DNA of 55,364 nt from JADHMP01 sp964386915 (GTDB lineage: Bacteria; Bacteroidota; Bacteroidia; Flavobacteriales; Flavobacteriaceae), in assembly GCA_964386915.1 (NCBI GenBank), contig CAYLUQ010000016.1:1-55364 (forward strand). The letters run 5' to 3'. The stretch's first letter is position 1. The number at the start of each line of letters is the position of its first letter. Made by a program: the position numbers and the translations under genes. Below are positions 34,128 through 41,793 of the stretch, one piece after another. The notes beneath the pieces are model-generated. The model was given only the letters and a program-made list of their open reading frames with translations. It was not told the origin of the DNA and did not search any database.

Positions 34128-34135
34128 TATATTTG
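34128..34135 (+). promoter_or_regulatory. -7 box candidate for the molybdenum cofactor operon
   Basis: TATATTTG at 34128-34135 matches the Bacteroidota sigma-A consensus TAnnTTTG exactly. It lies between the trpB2 terminator and the moeA ATG (34155), leaving a short leader of about 15 bases. A matching -33 TTG is not obvious. The short leader rules out a Moco riboswitch here. Confidence 0.5.
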
Positions 34136-34154
34136 AAAAAACATAACGCCTCCC

Positions 34155-35342
34155 ATGATCACTGTTGAACAAGCCTTAGCTTTAGTTGCCAAACACAGTC
34201 TACCACAAGACAGAAAAAGCGAAAAGAAAGCGCTTGAGCAAGCCCAACAAGCTGTTTTAGCACAAGAGGTTGTGGCCCCCATAGCACTGCCTCCTTTTCG
34301 GCAATCAGCCATGGACGGATATGCTGTACATCTTCATGATTCTAACAGCTATCAAATTATAGGCACCATTCAAGCCGGAGATGATATTGATTTTGAACTC
34401 CAACCAGGGCAGGCTTGTAGAATTTTTACCGGAGCTGCAGTTCCCCATACAGCTAACGCAGTTGTAATTCAGGAATTAGTCATTCGAGAAGAAAATCAAA
34501 TTAAGGTGCAAAAAAAACCTCAAGAAGGACAAAACATTCGAAAAGTGGGGGAGCAGGTTGAACAAGGAACATTGGTGTTAGAAAAGGGTTTTGTTCTTAA
34601 TCCACCTGCCTTGGGGTTGTTGCAATCACTGGGACTCAAAGAGGTGCTAGTGTATGCCAAACCCAAAATAACGATTTTGCTCACCGGCAATGAATTGCAG
34701 CAGGCAGGAAAACCTCTTACACCTGGTAAAATTTATGAGAGCAACAGCTTGGTGTTGCAAGCAGCGCTGCAACAAATGGGCATTACAACAGTAAAAATTC
34801 AGCTCATTGAAGACGACCTAAACGCTACGGTTCAAACCCTTAAAGTTGCCTTAGAAGAGGCAGATTTGGTTTTAATTTCAGGGGGAATTTCGGTAGGTGA
34901 TTTCGATTTTGCCGGCACTGCTTTACAGCAGCTTGGGGTAGAAGAAATTTTTTATAAGGTGAAGCAAAAACCCGGAAAACCCCTCTATTTTGGAAAACAT
35001 CAACAGACCTATCTCTTTGCGCTTCCTGGTAATCCTGCCTCCACGCTTAACTGTTTTTATGTTTATGTTTATCCACTGCTTGAGGCCCTAATGGGCAAAA
35101 CAAAAACAGGGCTTATGCGCCTTCAACAACCCCTCGCACATGATTTTGAAAACACTAATGATCGAGCTCTATTTTTAAAAGCAAGCCTAGAAAACAACAA
35201 GGTTTCTATACGCACGGGCCAGGCCTCTTCTATGATCAAAGCCTTTGCAGAAGCGAATGCTTTAGTTTATATCCCCCACTCACAAAAAGAAATTAAAAAA
35301 GGCGAAGCCGTACAAACCCTTCTCTTACCCCATGGAATTTAA
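34155..35342 (+). CDS. moeA: Molybdopterin molybdotransferase
   Basis: The 395-residue protein inserts molybdate into adenylylated molybdopterin. Typical motifs are P-P-F-R-Q-S-A-M-D-G-Y-A-V near residue 46, F-T-G-A-A-V-P, L-L-T-G-N-E-L, I-S-G-G-I-S-V-G-D-F-D and L-P-G-N-P-A-S-T. Domains follow MoeA order, with a C-terminal beta-barrel from about residue 325. It heads an eight-gene plus-strand operon and overlaps the ModE-like gene by 11 bp. Confidence 0.95.
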   Translation: MITVEQALALVAKHSLPQDRKSEKKALEQAQQAVLAQEVVAPIALPPFRQSAMDGYAVHLHDSNSYQIIGTIQAGDDIDFELQPGQACRIFTGAAVPHTANAVVIQELVIREENQIKVQKKPQEGQNIRKVGEQVEQGTLVLEKGFVLNPPALGLLQSLGLKEVLVYAKPKITILLTGNELQQAGKPLTPGKIYESNSLVLQAALQQMGITTVKIQLIEDDLNATVQTLKVALEEADLVLISGGISVGDFDFAGTALQQLGVEEIFYKVKQKPGKPLYFGKHQQTYLFALPGNPASTLNCFYVYVYPLLEALMGKTKTGLMRLQQPLAHDFENTNDRALFLKASLENNKVSIRTGQASSMIKAFAEANALVYIPHSQKEIKKGEAVQTLLLPHGI

Positions 35343-35676
35343 GATTAAACATAAAATTTGGATGGAAAGCAATGGGACACTGCTCATGGGCAAAGGACAT
35401 GCACTCCTTTTACGGGCACTGTTGACCAACCCTTCCCTTTCTGAGGTGGCCAGGCAACAAGAAATTTCTTATTCCAAGGCATGGAAAATGATGAAGCACC
35501 TCAATCAAAGTGCTGCAGAGCCTGTTGTGCAGATGATTTCCGGAGGAAAAAAAGGGGGCCAAACTTCGGTTACACCCTATGGGAAAAAGCTGTTAGAGCA
35601 TTTTTGGCAAACGCATCAACAATATGAACTCTTTTTAAAAGGCAAAATCAATAAAAACACAAGAAGCAATGATTGA
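35332..35676 (+). CDS. ModE N-terminal-like molybdenum-responsive winged-helix protein
   Basis: The 114-residue protein corresponds to the DNA-binding half of ModE: a LysR-like winged helix with L-L-R-A-L-L-T-N-P-S-L-S-E-V-A-R-Q-Q-E-I-S-Y-S-K-A-W as the helix-turn-helix, then the wing G-G-K-K-G-G-Q-T-S-V-T-P-Y-G. The molybdate-binding MOP domains of full ModE are absent, so it either senses molybdate indirectly or acts as a dedicated local regulator. It overlaps moeA by 11 bp and the TSUP gene by 8 bp. Confidence 0.85.
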   Translation: MEFKIKHKIWMESNGTLLMGKGHALLLRALLTNPSLSEVARQQEISYSKAWKMMKHLNQSAAEPVVQMISGGKKGGQTSVTPYGKKLLEHFWQTHQQYELFLKGKINKNTRSND

Positions 35677-36409
35677 AGGAGCTAATTTGTTGCTTTTTGC
35701 ATTGTTACTTCCAGGAGTAGCCTTTCTCTATGCCAGCGTTGGCCATGGAGGAGCTAGTGGCTATTTGGCGCTAATGGCCTTGTTTTCTTTTGCTCCTGAA
35801 GTAATGAAGCCCACCGCTCTGTTGCTTAATTTGTTTGTGGCCGGAGTAGCCTTCTTTCAATTTTATCGTGCCCAACATTTTAAAAAAACCTTATTTATTC
35901 CCTTTGTAGTGACCTCTATTCCAGCAGCATTTGTTGGAGGCCTTTTGCAAATAGACACGGCATTATACAAACAAATATTAGGTGTTTTTTTACTTTTTGC
36001 TTTGGTGAGAATGTTGTGGCCAATAGATTCTAAAAAAACAGCTTTAAGACCCCTTAATAAAACGCTAGCTCTTTTCTTAGGCTTACTAATTGGGCTATTT
36101 TCAGGCATGATTGGCATAGGGGGAGGGATTATTCTGACCCCCTTATTGTTGTTGTTGCGCTGGGGAACAGTAAAAACAGCCGCAGCCGTTTCAGCCTTGT
36201 TTATTTGGGTCAATTCAGCAGCCGGAATGTTGGGCCAATTTTCGAGCGGTATAACCCTTAGTGCTTATTCTTGGTTATTTGTTTTTTTGGCCTTTGGAGG
36301 GGGTTTGTTAGGGAGTTATTTTGGCAGTCAAAAGTGGTCTATCAAGCGCGTGGAGTGGCTCCTCTCGGGGGTGCTTTTATTAGCTTCCGTTAAACTCTTT
36401 TTTTTATAA
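35669..36409 (+). CDS. TSUP (TauE/SafE) family anion permease
   Basis: The 246-residue membrane protein has about 8 hydrophobic helices. Family motifs are the repeated G-x-G-G-G elements: G-H-G-G-A-S-G near residue 27 and G-M-I-G-I-G-G-G-I-I near residue 150. TSUP members move sulfite, sulfoacetate or other sulfur-containing oxyanions. Embedded between modE-like and moaD in a cofactor operon, it probably handles an anion linked to a molybdoenzyme (for example sulfite) or conceivably an oxyanion such as molybdate. The choice cannot be made from sequence. Confidence 0.88.
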   Translation: MIEGANLLLFALLLPGVAFLYASVGHGGASGYLALMALFSFAPEVMKPTALLLNLFVAGVAFFQFYRAQHFKKTLFIPFVVTSIPAAFVGGLLQIDTALYKQILGVFLLFALVRMLWPIDSKKTALRPLNKTLALFLGLLIGLFSGMIGIGGGIILTPLLLLLRWGTVKTAAAVSALFIWVNSAAGMLGQFSSGITLSAYSWLFVFLAFGGGLLGSYFGSQKWSIKRVEWLLSGVLLLASVKLFFL

Positions 36410-36412
36410 GTT

Positions 36413-36646
36413 ATGGAAATTACAGTTTGTTATTTTGGCCTCTTGGCAGAAACGGTTCAAAAAGAAGAAGAAATTTTGGTTACTCACGCCAATACTCTTG
36501 GAGATTTACGAAAAGAACTTTTAGCACGCTATCCCCCCTTGAAAAATAGCACATTTGTGATGGCTCAAAACAACGAAATTAAATCAGAAGGAGAAGCACT
36601 TTTGCAAGCAGAAGTTGCACTCTTCCCTCCTTTTTCTGGAGGATAG
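36413..36646 (+). CDS. moaD: Molybdopterin synthase small subunit (sulfur carrier)
   Basis: The 77-residue beta-grasp protein ends in the required diglycine tail (P-P-F-S-G-G), whose C-terminus is adenylylated by MoeB and thiocarboxylated to donate sulfur to precursor Z. The size and the L-L-A-R-Y-P motif are typical. It lies 3 bp before the moeB gene. Confidence 0.93.
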   Translation: MEITVCYFGLLAETVQKEEEILVTHANTLGDLRKELLARYPPLKNSTFVMAQNNEIKSEGEALLQAEVALFPPFSGG

Positions 36647-36649
36647 CCT

Positions 36650-37735
36650 ATGGAAGCACGATACGACAGACAAATTCGCTTAGACGAGGTGGGCCTATCA
36701 GGCCAAAAAAAGCTCATGGCTGCCAAAGTGTTGGTAGTAGGAGCGGGAGGTTTGGGTTGTCCGGCTTTACAATATTTAGCGGCGGCTGGTGTGGGCACTT
36801 TGGGAATTGTTGACTTCGATTTGGTTACCCTAACCAACTTGCATCGGCAAATCTTATTTGACCAGAATGACCTGGGTAAAAACAAAGCCCAGGTAGCAAA
36901 AAACAAACTTGAAAAACTAAATTCGAGCATACACATTGAGGCTTATGACACTGCTTTTAATGCTGAAAATGGCTTTGATTTAGTGGCGGCCTATGATCTT
37001 GTGGTAGATGCATCCGATAATTTTGAAACGCGTTATTGTATTAATGATTGTTGTGTGCTGCTCAACAAACCGATGATCTATGGGGCACTTTATAAGTTTC
37101 AGGGGCAGGTAGCTGTTTTCAATTATCTGGGAGGCCCCACCTATAGATGTTTGTTTCCTACTCCTCCCCAAGCAGAGGAGGTTCCCAATTGTGATACCGT
37201 GGGTGTACTTGGGGTTGTGCCCGGCGTTCTAGGAGTAATGCAAGCCACAGAGACATTAAAAATAATTCTATCCTTGGAGGGGGTACTTTCCGCTAAATTA
37301 CTCTCCTATGATTTGCTGAAACACCACATACAGTTGTTGGACTTTAAGCCTAATAAAGAGGCTATTGCAGAGCTTAAGAAAAGTAAGCAAATTCAACAGC
37401 AAAGCGCCAATCAATGTGCACAAGATGTTGAAATTGGATTGTCCGACATAACAAACAATAGCAATCTAATATGGGTAGATGTTCGAGAACTTCACGAAAC
37501 GCCTCAATTGTCTATTTCTAATCTAAGACATCTTCCTCCTTCCAAATGGGAAACGCATGGGCAGCAGCTTGAAGAAGCTTCCCCAAAAATATTTTTTTGT
37601 CAATCAGGACAACGCGGCCGAAAAGCAGCGGTCTATTTTAGAAAGAAAGGAATCTCGAATTGCTTTGCCCTCAAAGTGGGCGCAGCAGCATTAGAAGCAT
37701 GGATTAACAATACACAGCATGAAAAAACCACTTAA
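36650..37735 (+). CDS. moeB: MoaD-adenylating enzyme MoeB fused to a rhodanese domain
   Basis: The 361-residue protein has a ThiF/E1-like adenylyltransferase (about 1-235) with the ATP loop GAGGLG (31-36), D-F-D (55-57), N-x-x-R-Q (63-67) and D-x-x-D-N-F-x-T-R (120-128). A C-terminal rhodanese (about 262-355) has active-site Cys317 in F-F-C-Q-S-G-Q-R-G-R. The fusion can adenylate MoaD and supply its sulfur in one polypeptide. The usual structural zinc site seems lost: the first CxxC reads T-Y-R-C and the second pair near residue 240 is absent. Its end overlaps moaE by 17 bp. Confidence 0.92.
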   Translation: MEARYDRQIRLDEVGLSGQKKLMAAKVLVVGAGGLGCPALQYLAAAGVGTLGIVDFDLVTLTNLHRQILFDQNDLGKNKAQVAKNKLEKLNSSIHIEAYDTAFNAENGFDLVAAYDLVVDASDNFETRYCINDCCVLLNKPMIYGALYKFQGQVAVFNYLGGPTYRCLFPTPPQAEEVPNCDTVGVLGVVPGVLGVMQATETLKIILSLEGVLSAKLLSYDLLKHHIQLLDFKPNKEAIAELKKSKQIQQQSANQCAQDVEIGLSDITNNSNLIWVDVRELHETPQLSISNLRHLPPSKWETHGQQLEEASPKIFFCQSGQRGRKAAVYFRKKGISNCFALKVGAAALEAWINNTQHEKTT

Positions 37736-38159
37736 AAACATCTTTGTATCGGGTGCCATTGCCCCCGAGAAAATTGCTAAGGCAGTAGCCAACCACCAAT
37801 CTAAAACTCAGATTGGCGCGCATCAAATCTTTTTAGGACAAGTGCGTGCCGATACTGTTAACGGAAAAAAAGTGACCGCAATAGAATATACTGCTCATGA
37901 AGAAATGGCCAACACCGTTTGTCATGAAATTAGAGAGGCCTTTTTTGCCAAACATGATTTGAGTTGTATGCACATTTATCACAGTTTGGGACCTGTGGCA
38001 GTGGGAGAAATTTGCTTTTTTGTCTTTGTGTCATCCGCTCATCGTCCGGAGGTGTTTAAAGCCCTTCCAGACTTGGTAGACCAGCTGAAAGAACGTCTTC
38101 CTGTTTTTGGAAAAGAAATTTTTGAAGATCAAACCCACCAGTGGAAAGTAAATAAATAG
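37719..38159 (+). CDS. moaE: Molybdopterin synthase catalytic subunit
   Basis: The 146-residue protein pairs with MoaD to add two sulfurs to cPMP. Typical stretches are G-A-H-Q-I-F-L-G-Q-V-R near residue 33, I-E-Y-T-A-H-E-E-M-A, H-S-L-G-P-V-A-V-G-E and a C-terminal P-V-F-G-K-E-I-F-E-D with catalytic lysine. The start overlaps moeB by 17 bp and the gene ends 3 bp before moaC-moaB. Confidence 0.94.
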   Translation: MKKPLKNIFVSGAIAPEKIAKAVANHQSKTQIGAHQIFLGQVRADTVNGKKVTAIEYTAHEEMANTVCHEIREAFFAKHDLSCMHIYHSLGPVAVGEICFFVFVSSAHRPEVFKALPDLVDQLKERLPVFGKEIFEDQTHQWKVNK

Positions 38160-38162
38160 AAA

Positions 38163-39068
38163 ATGGTAGATATCACCCATAAAAGCAATACCCTCCGAGA
38201 AGCAACAGCTATGGCTGTGGTGAAAGTGAGTGAAGCAAAAACGATTCAGGCCCTAGAAAATAAACAGGTGCCTAAAGGAGATGTTTTTGAAATGAGTCGT
38301 GCGGCAGGACTCTTAGCCGTTAAGAAAACCCCAGATTTGTTACCCGACTGCCACCCTCTTCCAATTGAATTTGCTAAAATCGAGTATGCAATTTCAGGAC
38401 TCGAAATCCATATTAAATGTTGTTTAAAAACCATTTATAAAACCGGAGTTGAAGTGGAAGCCATGCACGGGGCCAGTGTTGTGGCCTTAAATATTTATGA
38501 TATGCTAAAACCCCTTGATAAGGGAATAGAAATAGGCACTATTAAACTAATCGAAAAAAAGGGAGGAAAAACAGATCGCTATGCAATACAAGCCAAAGTG
38601 CAAGCAGCCGTTGTGGTTTGTTCAGACTCTATAGCAGCGGGCAAAAAAGAAGATCGAGCAGGCAAGGCTATTATGGCAGCTTTAGCTAAATGGAAAGTGC
38701 CAGTAGCGCACTACGAGATCATTCCAGATGAGGTGCCCCAAATACGGCAAAAAGTTTTGGCATATAAGGAGGAAAAGGTGGACTTAATCATCTTTACGGG
38801 CGGCACGGGTTTATCTCCAAGAGACCAAACACCGGAGGCATTAGAGCCACTAATAGACACAAAAATTCCTGGCATAGAAGAAGCAGTTCGTGCTTATGGA
38901 CAAGACCGAACGCCCTATGCCATGCTATCGCGTTGTGTGGTGGGACTATCAGAAAACACCTTAATTTTAGCCCTACCAGGCTCAACCAAAGGAGCCGAAC
39001 AGTCTATGGAAGCAATATTTCCAGCTGTTTTACATTTATTTGATATTACAAAAGGAGGAACGCATTAA
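38163..39068 (+). CDS. moaCB: Bifunctional MoaC-MoaB fusion (cPMP synthase / molybdopterin adenylyltransferase)
   Basis: Residues about 1-138 are MoaC, the second enzyme of cPMP synthesis, with L-L-P-D-C-H-P-L-P-I near 59-68 (His64) and M-H-G-A-S-V-V-A-L-N-I-Y-D-M near 101-114. Residues about 147-301 are MoaB/MogA-like, with V-V-V-C-S-D-S near 150, F-T-G-G-T-G-L-S-P-R-D-Q-T-P and L-P-G-S-T-K-G. The second half adenylates molybdopterin before MoeA acts, which explains why no separate mogA gene is present. Such fusions are known. Confidence 0.93.
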   Translation: MVDITHKSNTLREATAMAVVKVSEAKTIQALENKQVPKGDVFEMSRAAGLLAVKKTPDLLPDCHPLPIEFAKIEYAISGLEIHIKCCLKTIYKTGVEVEAMHGASVVALNIYDMLKPLDKGIEIGTIKLIEKKGGKTDRYAIQAKVQAAVVVCSDSIAAGKKEDRAGKAIMAALAKWKVPVAHYEIIPDEVPQIRQKVLAYKEEKVDLIIFTGGTGLSPRDQTPEALEPLIDTKIPGIEEAVRAYGQDRTPYAMLSRCVVGLSENTLILALPGSTKGAEQSMEAIFPAVLHLFDITKGGTH

Positions 39069-39071
39069 GTT

Positions 39072-40079
39072 ATGAAAAAGCAAACAGCAAGCTTACAAGA
39101 TACCTTTGGACGCACACACCAATATTTGCGTATTTCGCTAACAGAGCGTTGCAACCTACGTTGTCATTATTGCATGCCCCTTGAAGGAGTTGCGCTTACC
39201 CCTGCTTCACACCTAATGACAGCTGAAGAAATTGGATTGATGGCCAAAACATTTGTGGCTATGGGGGTTACTAAAATTAGACTAACAGGAGGTGAACCCT
39301 TGGTGCGGAAAGATTTTAATGCCATACTCAAAACGCTTTCCAATCTACCCGCTCAGCTCACCCTAACCACCAACGCAGTGAGCGTAGATCGACACATTTC
39401 ACACCTAAAGGCCTGTGGGGTGACCCAACTGAATGTGAGTCTAGATACGCTTCAAGCGGCACGATTTGAAAAAATCACCTTTCGAAACTATTTTGATCGA
39501 GTATATCAAAACATCTTATTACTGCTCAAAGAAGGATTTGAAGTAAAGCTTAATGCTGTTGTAATGAAAGGGGTTAATGATGATGAGATTATTGACTTTG
39601 TTGCGCTCACCAAAAAGCTTCCCCTTAAAGTTCGCTTCATTGAGTTTATGCCTTTTGATGGCAATCAATGGAACACCGATAAATTGGTTAGTTATGAAGA
39701 AATAATGACTCGCTTAACGGCCCATTTTGGAGCAAGTCAATTAGAGCGATTAGAGGATGCTCCCAACGATACGGCCAAAAATTATCGAGTCAAAAGCCAC
39801 GCTGGTCAATTTGCAATCATCAGCACAGTGACCAATCCCTTTTGTGCAGGCTGCAATCGGTTACGCCTAACGGCCAACGGTTTTTTAAAAAATTGTTTGT
39901 TCACCAATAAAGAAACCGACCTCCTAACCCCCTTGCGAAAGGGAGAAAATATCAACTCCTTAATTCAAGAAACAGTGCTGAAGAAAAAGGCTGTTCGAGC
40001 CGGATTGACCACTCAAAAAGAGTTTGAAAACCTTGAGAAACATGCCCAAAACAGGAGCATGATTAGGATTGGGGGTTAA
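39072..40079 (+). CDS. moaA: Radical SAM GTP 3',8-cyclase
   Basis: The 335-residue protein catalyses the first step of cofactor synthesis (GTP to 3',8-cyclo-GTP). It shows the radical-SAM cluster E-R-C-N-L-R-C-H-Y-C (Cys27, Cys31, Cys34), L-T-G-G-E-P-L, a C-terminal second cluster motif N-P-F-C-A-G-C-N-R-L-R with a later Cys in K-N-C-L-F, and the essential C-terminal Gly-Gly. The gene ends the operon and overlaps the convergent mocA-like gene by 17 bp. Confidence 0.95.
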   Translation: MKKQTASLQDTFGRTHQYLRISLTERCNLRCHYCMPLEGVALTPASHLMTAEEIGLMAKTFVAMGVTKIRLTGGEPLVRKDFNAILKTLSNLPAQLTLTTNAVSVDRHISHLKACGVTQLNVSLDTLQAARFEKITFRNYFDRVYQNILLLLKEGFEVKLNAVVMKGVNDDEIIDFVALTKKLPLKVRFIEFMPFDGNQWNTDKLVSYEEIMTRLTAHFGASQLERLEDAPNDTAKNYRVKSHAGQFAIISTVTNPFCAGCNRLRLTANGFLKNCLFTNKETDLLTPLRKGENINSLIQETVLKKKAVRAGLTTQKEFENLEKHAQNRSMIRIGG

Positions 40080-40668
40080 TTTTACGCTGCAAAGCGGCAT
40101 AGCTTTCGGGCGTATCTACATCAACCAATTGATCTCCGGCTGGAATAGCCATGAGGTGATCTTTAAATTGTTGGGTGAGTTTTTTAGCTCCAAAGTCTCC
40201 AGTTAATTGTTGTAAGGCTTCAAAATAAAAAGCATCAAATAATACTGGCACCCCTTGCCATCCATCTGCTGAGGAAGACACAATAATTTGTTTCTTATGG
40301 GGTTGAAAAGCAGCCAGCATATTGTTCAGATGTAATTGGCTTACCAGCGGTTGGTCTGTGGTGAGTACAAGTAAGCCCTTAATAGCAGGAAATTTTTGAA
40401 GTATGGCTCGAGTGCCAAAGGCTAAAGAAGTACCCATACCTTCTTCCCATTGTGGATTCACAACAGTATATAGGCTTTGGTTTTTCAATGTCTTTTGAAT
40501 AGTGGGAGCATGCGCACCCAAAACCAATACCAGATTTTTTCCAACGCTCAAGGCAGTTTCCAATTGATGACTGAGCAAGGTTTTGTTTCCCCAGGGCAGC
40601 AAAGCTTTGATTTGACCCATGCGCCTTGAGGCTCCTGCGGCTAAAATCAAGAGGCCAACTTCATTCAT
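40063..40668 (-). CDS. MobA/MocA-like nucleotidyltransferase
   Basis: The 201-residue NTP-transferase has the signature L-A-A-G-A-S-R-R-M-G-Q-I-K-A-L-L-P-W near residues 9-26 and T-T-D-Q-P-L-V metal-binding Asp near 105. This form (no strict GTP pocket of MobA) is closest to MocA-type molybdopterin cytidylyltransferases, which produce the MCD cofactor of xanthine-dehydrogenase-family enzymes. It overlaps the xdhC-like gene by 8 bp, supporting that role. GDP- versus CDP-transfer cannot be settled from sequence alone. Confidence 0.85.
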   Translation of the reverse strand: MNEVGLLILAAGASRRMGQIKALLPWGNKTLLSHQLETALSVGKNLVLVLGAHAPTIQKTLKNQSLYTVVNPQWEEGMGTSLAFGTRAILQKFPAIKGLLVLTTDQPLVSQLHLNNMLAAFQPHKKQIIVSSSADGWQGVPVLFDAFYFEALQQLTGDFGAKKLTQQFKDHLMAIPAGDQLVDVDTPESYAALQRKINPQS

Positions 40669-41674
40669 GTATCCGACCTGTTTTTTGACGAAGAGGTTGC
40701 AGCTCGCTTTTACGCATCACACTTAAGATTTCAGCCATAATAGATAGGGCTATCTCATGGGCACTTTCTGCACCAATATGAATACCAGCAGGGCCATAAC
40801 ACAGCGCTAGAAAGTCAGGATCTATTTCGGGTTGGCGTTCTAACAATTCAGACATTAAGCGTTCACGCCTGTGCGCGGGGCCAAGCAATCCTAAATAGGC
40901 AGGGCGACTTTCTTGGAGCGCGAGCAAATACTGTACATCTTTAGTGAAACTATGGGACATTAATAGCACAGCTGTTTGATCATCAATAGTATCTACAGGA
41001 ATATTTTCAGGAAGTGGGGTCAACAATTGATGGCACCCCGGGAAAAAGTTTTTTGTTTTTTGCTCATCGGGAGCAGCCACAACCGTCACTTCCCAACCCA
41101 TTTGATGGGCTAGGCTACAGAGTGCCACAGCATCGTGTTCTGCCCCAAAAATATAGAGTTGTTGAGCAGGAGAGAGTTCTTGTTTAAAAAGCTGCGTTTT
41201 TATATCGGACTCGGTTATATCAGTTCTAAAAGTCACCTCTTCATTGTCAAAATATAAACAGGACCTCAGGCTTGACTCTTCTCCAATTTCTTGCAAAAAT
41301 CGAGAATGAATTTCGATAGGTTTTCTTTGCTGCCAAGCCTTCCTAAAGAGGTCTAGCAGTCCCTTTTGGGGTTCAAAAGGCTCTAATAAAACATAGAGAA
41401 TGCCTTCACAACCCAATCGAACCCGACCGTCATATTGCATCATTTTAGGAATACCCGAAAGAAAAACACTCTTTGCTTGGCGATGTACTTCCTTTTCTAC
41501 ACAGCCTCCGCTCACTGCCCCAACAGCATCCCCCGTTTCGTTTAAAAGCATGCGCACCCCTGGACGGCGATAGGAAGAACCTACTAAATCCACCACAGTA
41601 GCTAAAACTATTTTGTGGTTTTGTTCTTGCCAATCTTGGGCGGTTTCTAATAGCAATTTAAACTCGTGAATCAT
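40661..41674 (-). CDS. XdhC/CoxI-family molybdoenzyme maturation protein
   Basis: The start is placed at the ATG at 41674 (337 aa). An in-frame ATG at 41752 would add 26 Phe/Lys-rich residues not seen in the family. XdhC features are V-D-L-V-G-S-S-Y-R-R-P-G near residue 27, G-A-V-S-G-G-C-V-E-K-E-V and a C-terminal Rossmann half with L-Y-I-F-G-A-E-H-D-A, L-L-M-S-H-S and Y-L-G-L-L-G-P-A-H-R-R. The family binds Moco, helps sulfurate it and inserts it into xanthine-dehydrogenase or CO-dehydrogenase-like enzymes. No such enzyme is encoded in the window. Confidence 0.88.
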   Translation of the reverse strand: MIHEFKLLLETAQDWQEQNHKIVLATVVDLVGSSYRRPGVRMLLNETGDAVGAVSGGCVEKEVHRQAKSVFLSGIPKMMQYDGRVRLGCEGILYVLLEPFEPQKGLLDLFRKAWQQRKPIEIHSRFLQEIGEESSLRSCLYFDNEEVTFRTDITESDIKTQLFKQELSPAQQLYIFGAEHDAVALCSLAHQMGWEVTVVAAPDEQKTKNFFPGCHQLLTPLPENIPVDTIDDQTAVLLMSHSFTKDVQYLLALQESRPAYLGLLGPAHRRERLMSELLERQPEIDPDFLALCYGPAGIHIGAESAHEIALSIMAEILSVMRKSELQPLRQKTGRIHE

Positions 41675-41793
41675 GGCTTGGCCTAAAAGTATTAAGGACT
41701 TAAATGTAAAAGAAAAATTTAACGATTTAAAATAGAATTTTTCGCTTTTCAAAGCGTGATATACTAACTTTAACTATTCTAATAAATTTTATA

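Noticed and set aside
34061..34154. Possible Moco riboswitch upstream of moeA
   Set aside because: The gap is 94 bp and mostly a terminator plus -7 box; there is no room for the aptamer.
41675..41752. Upstream start for the XdhC-like protein
   Set aside because: The added 26 residues are Phe/Lys-rich low-complexity and not seen in the family.
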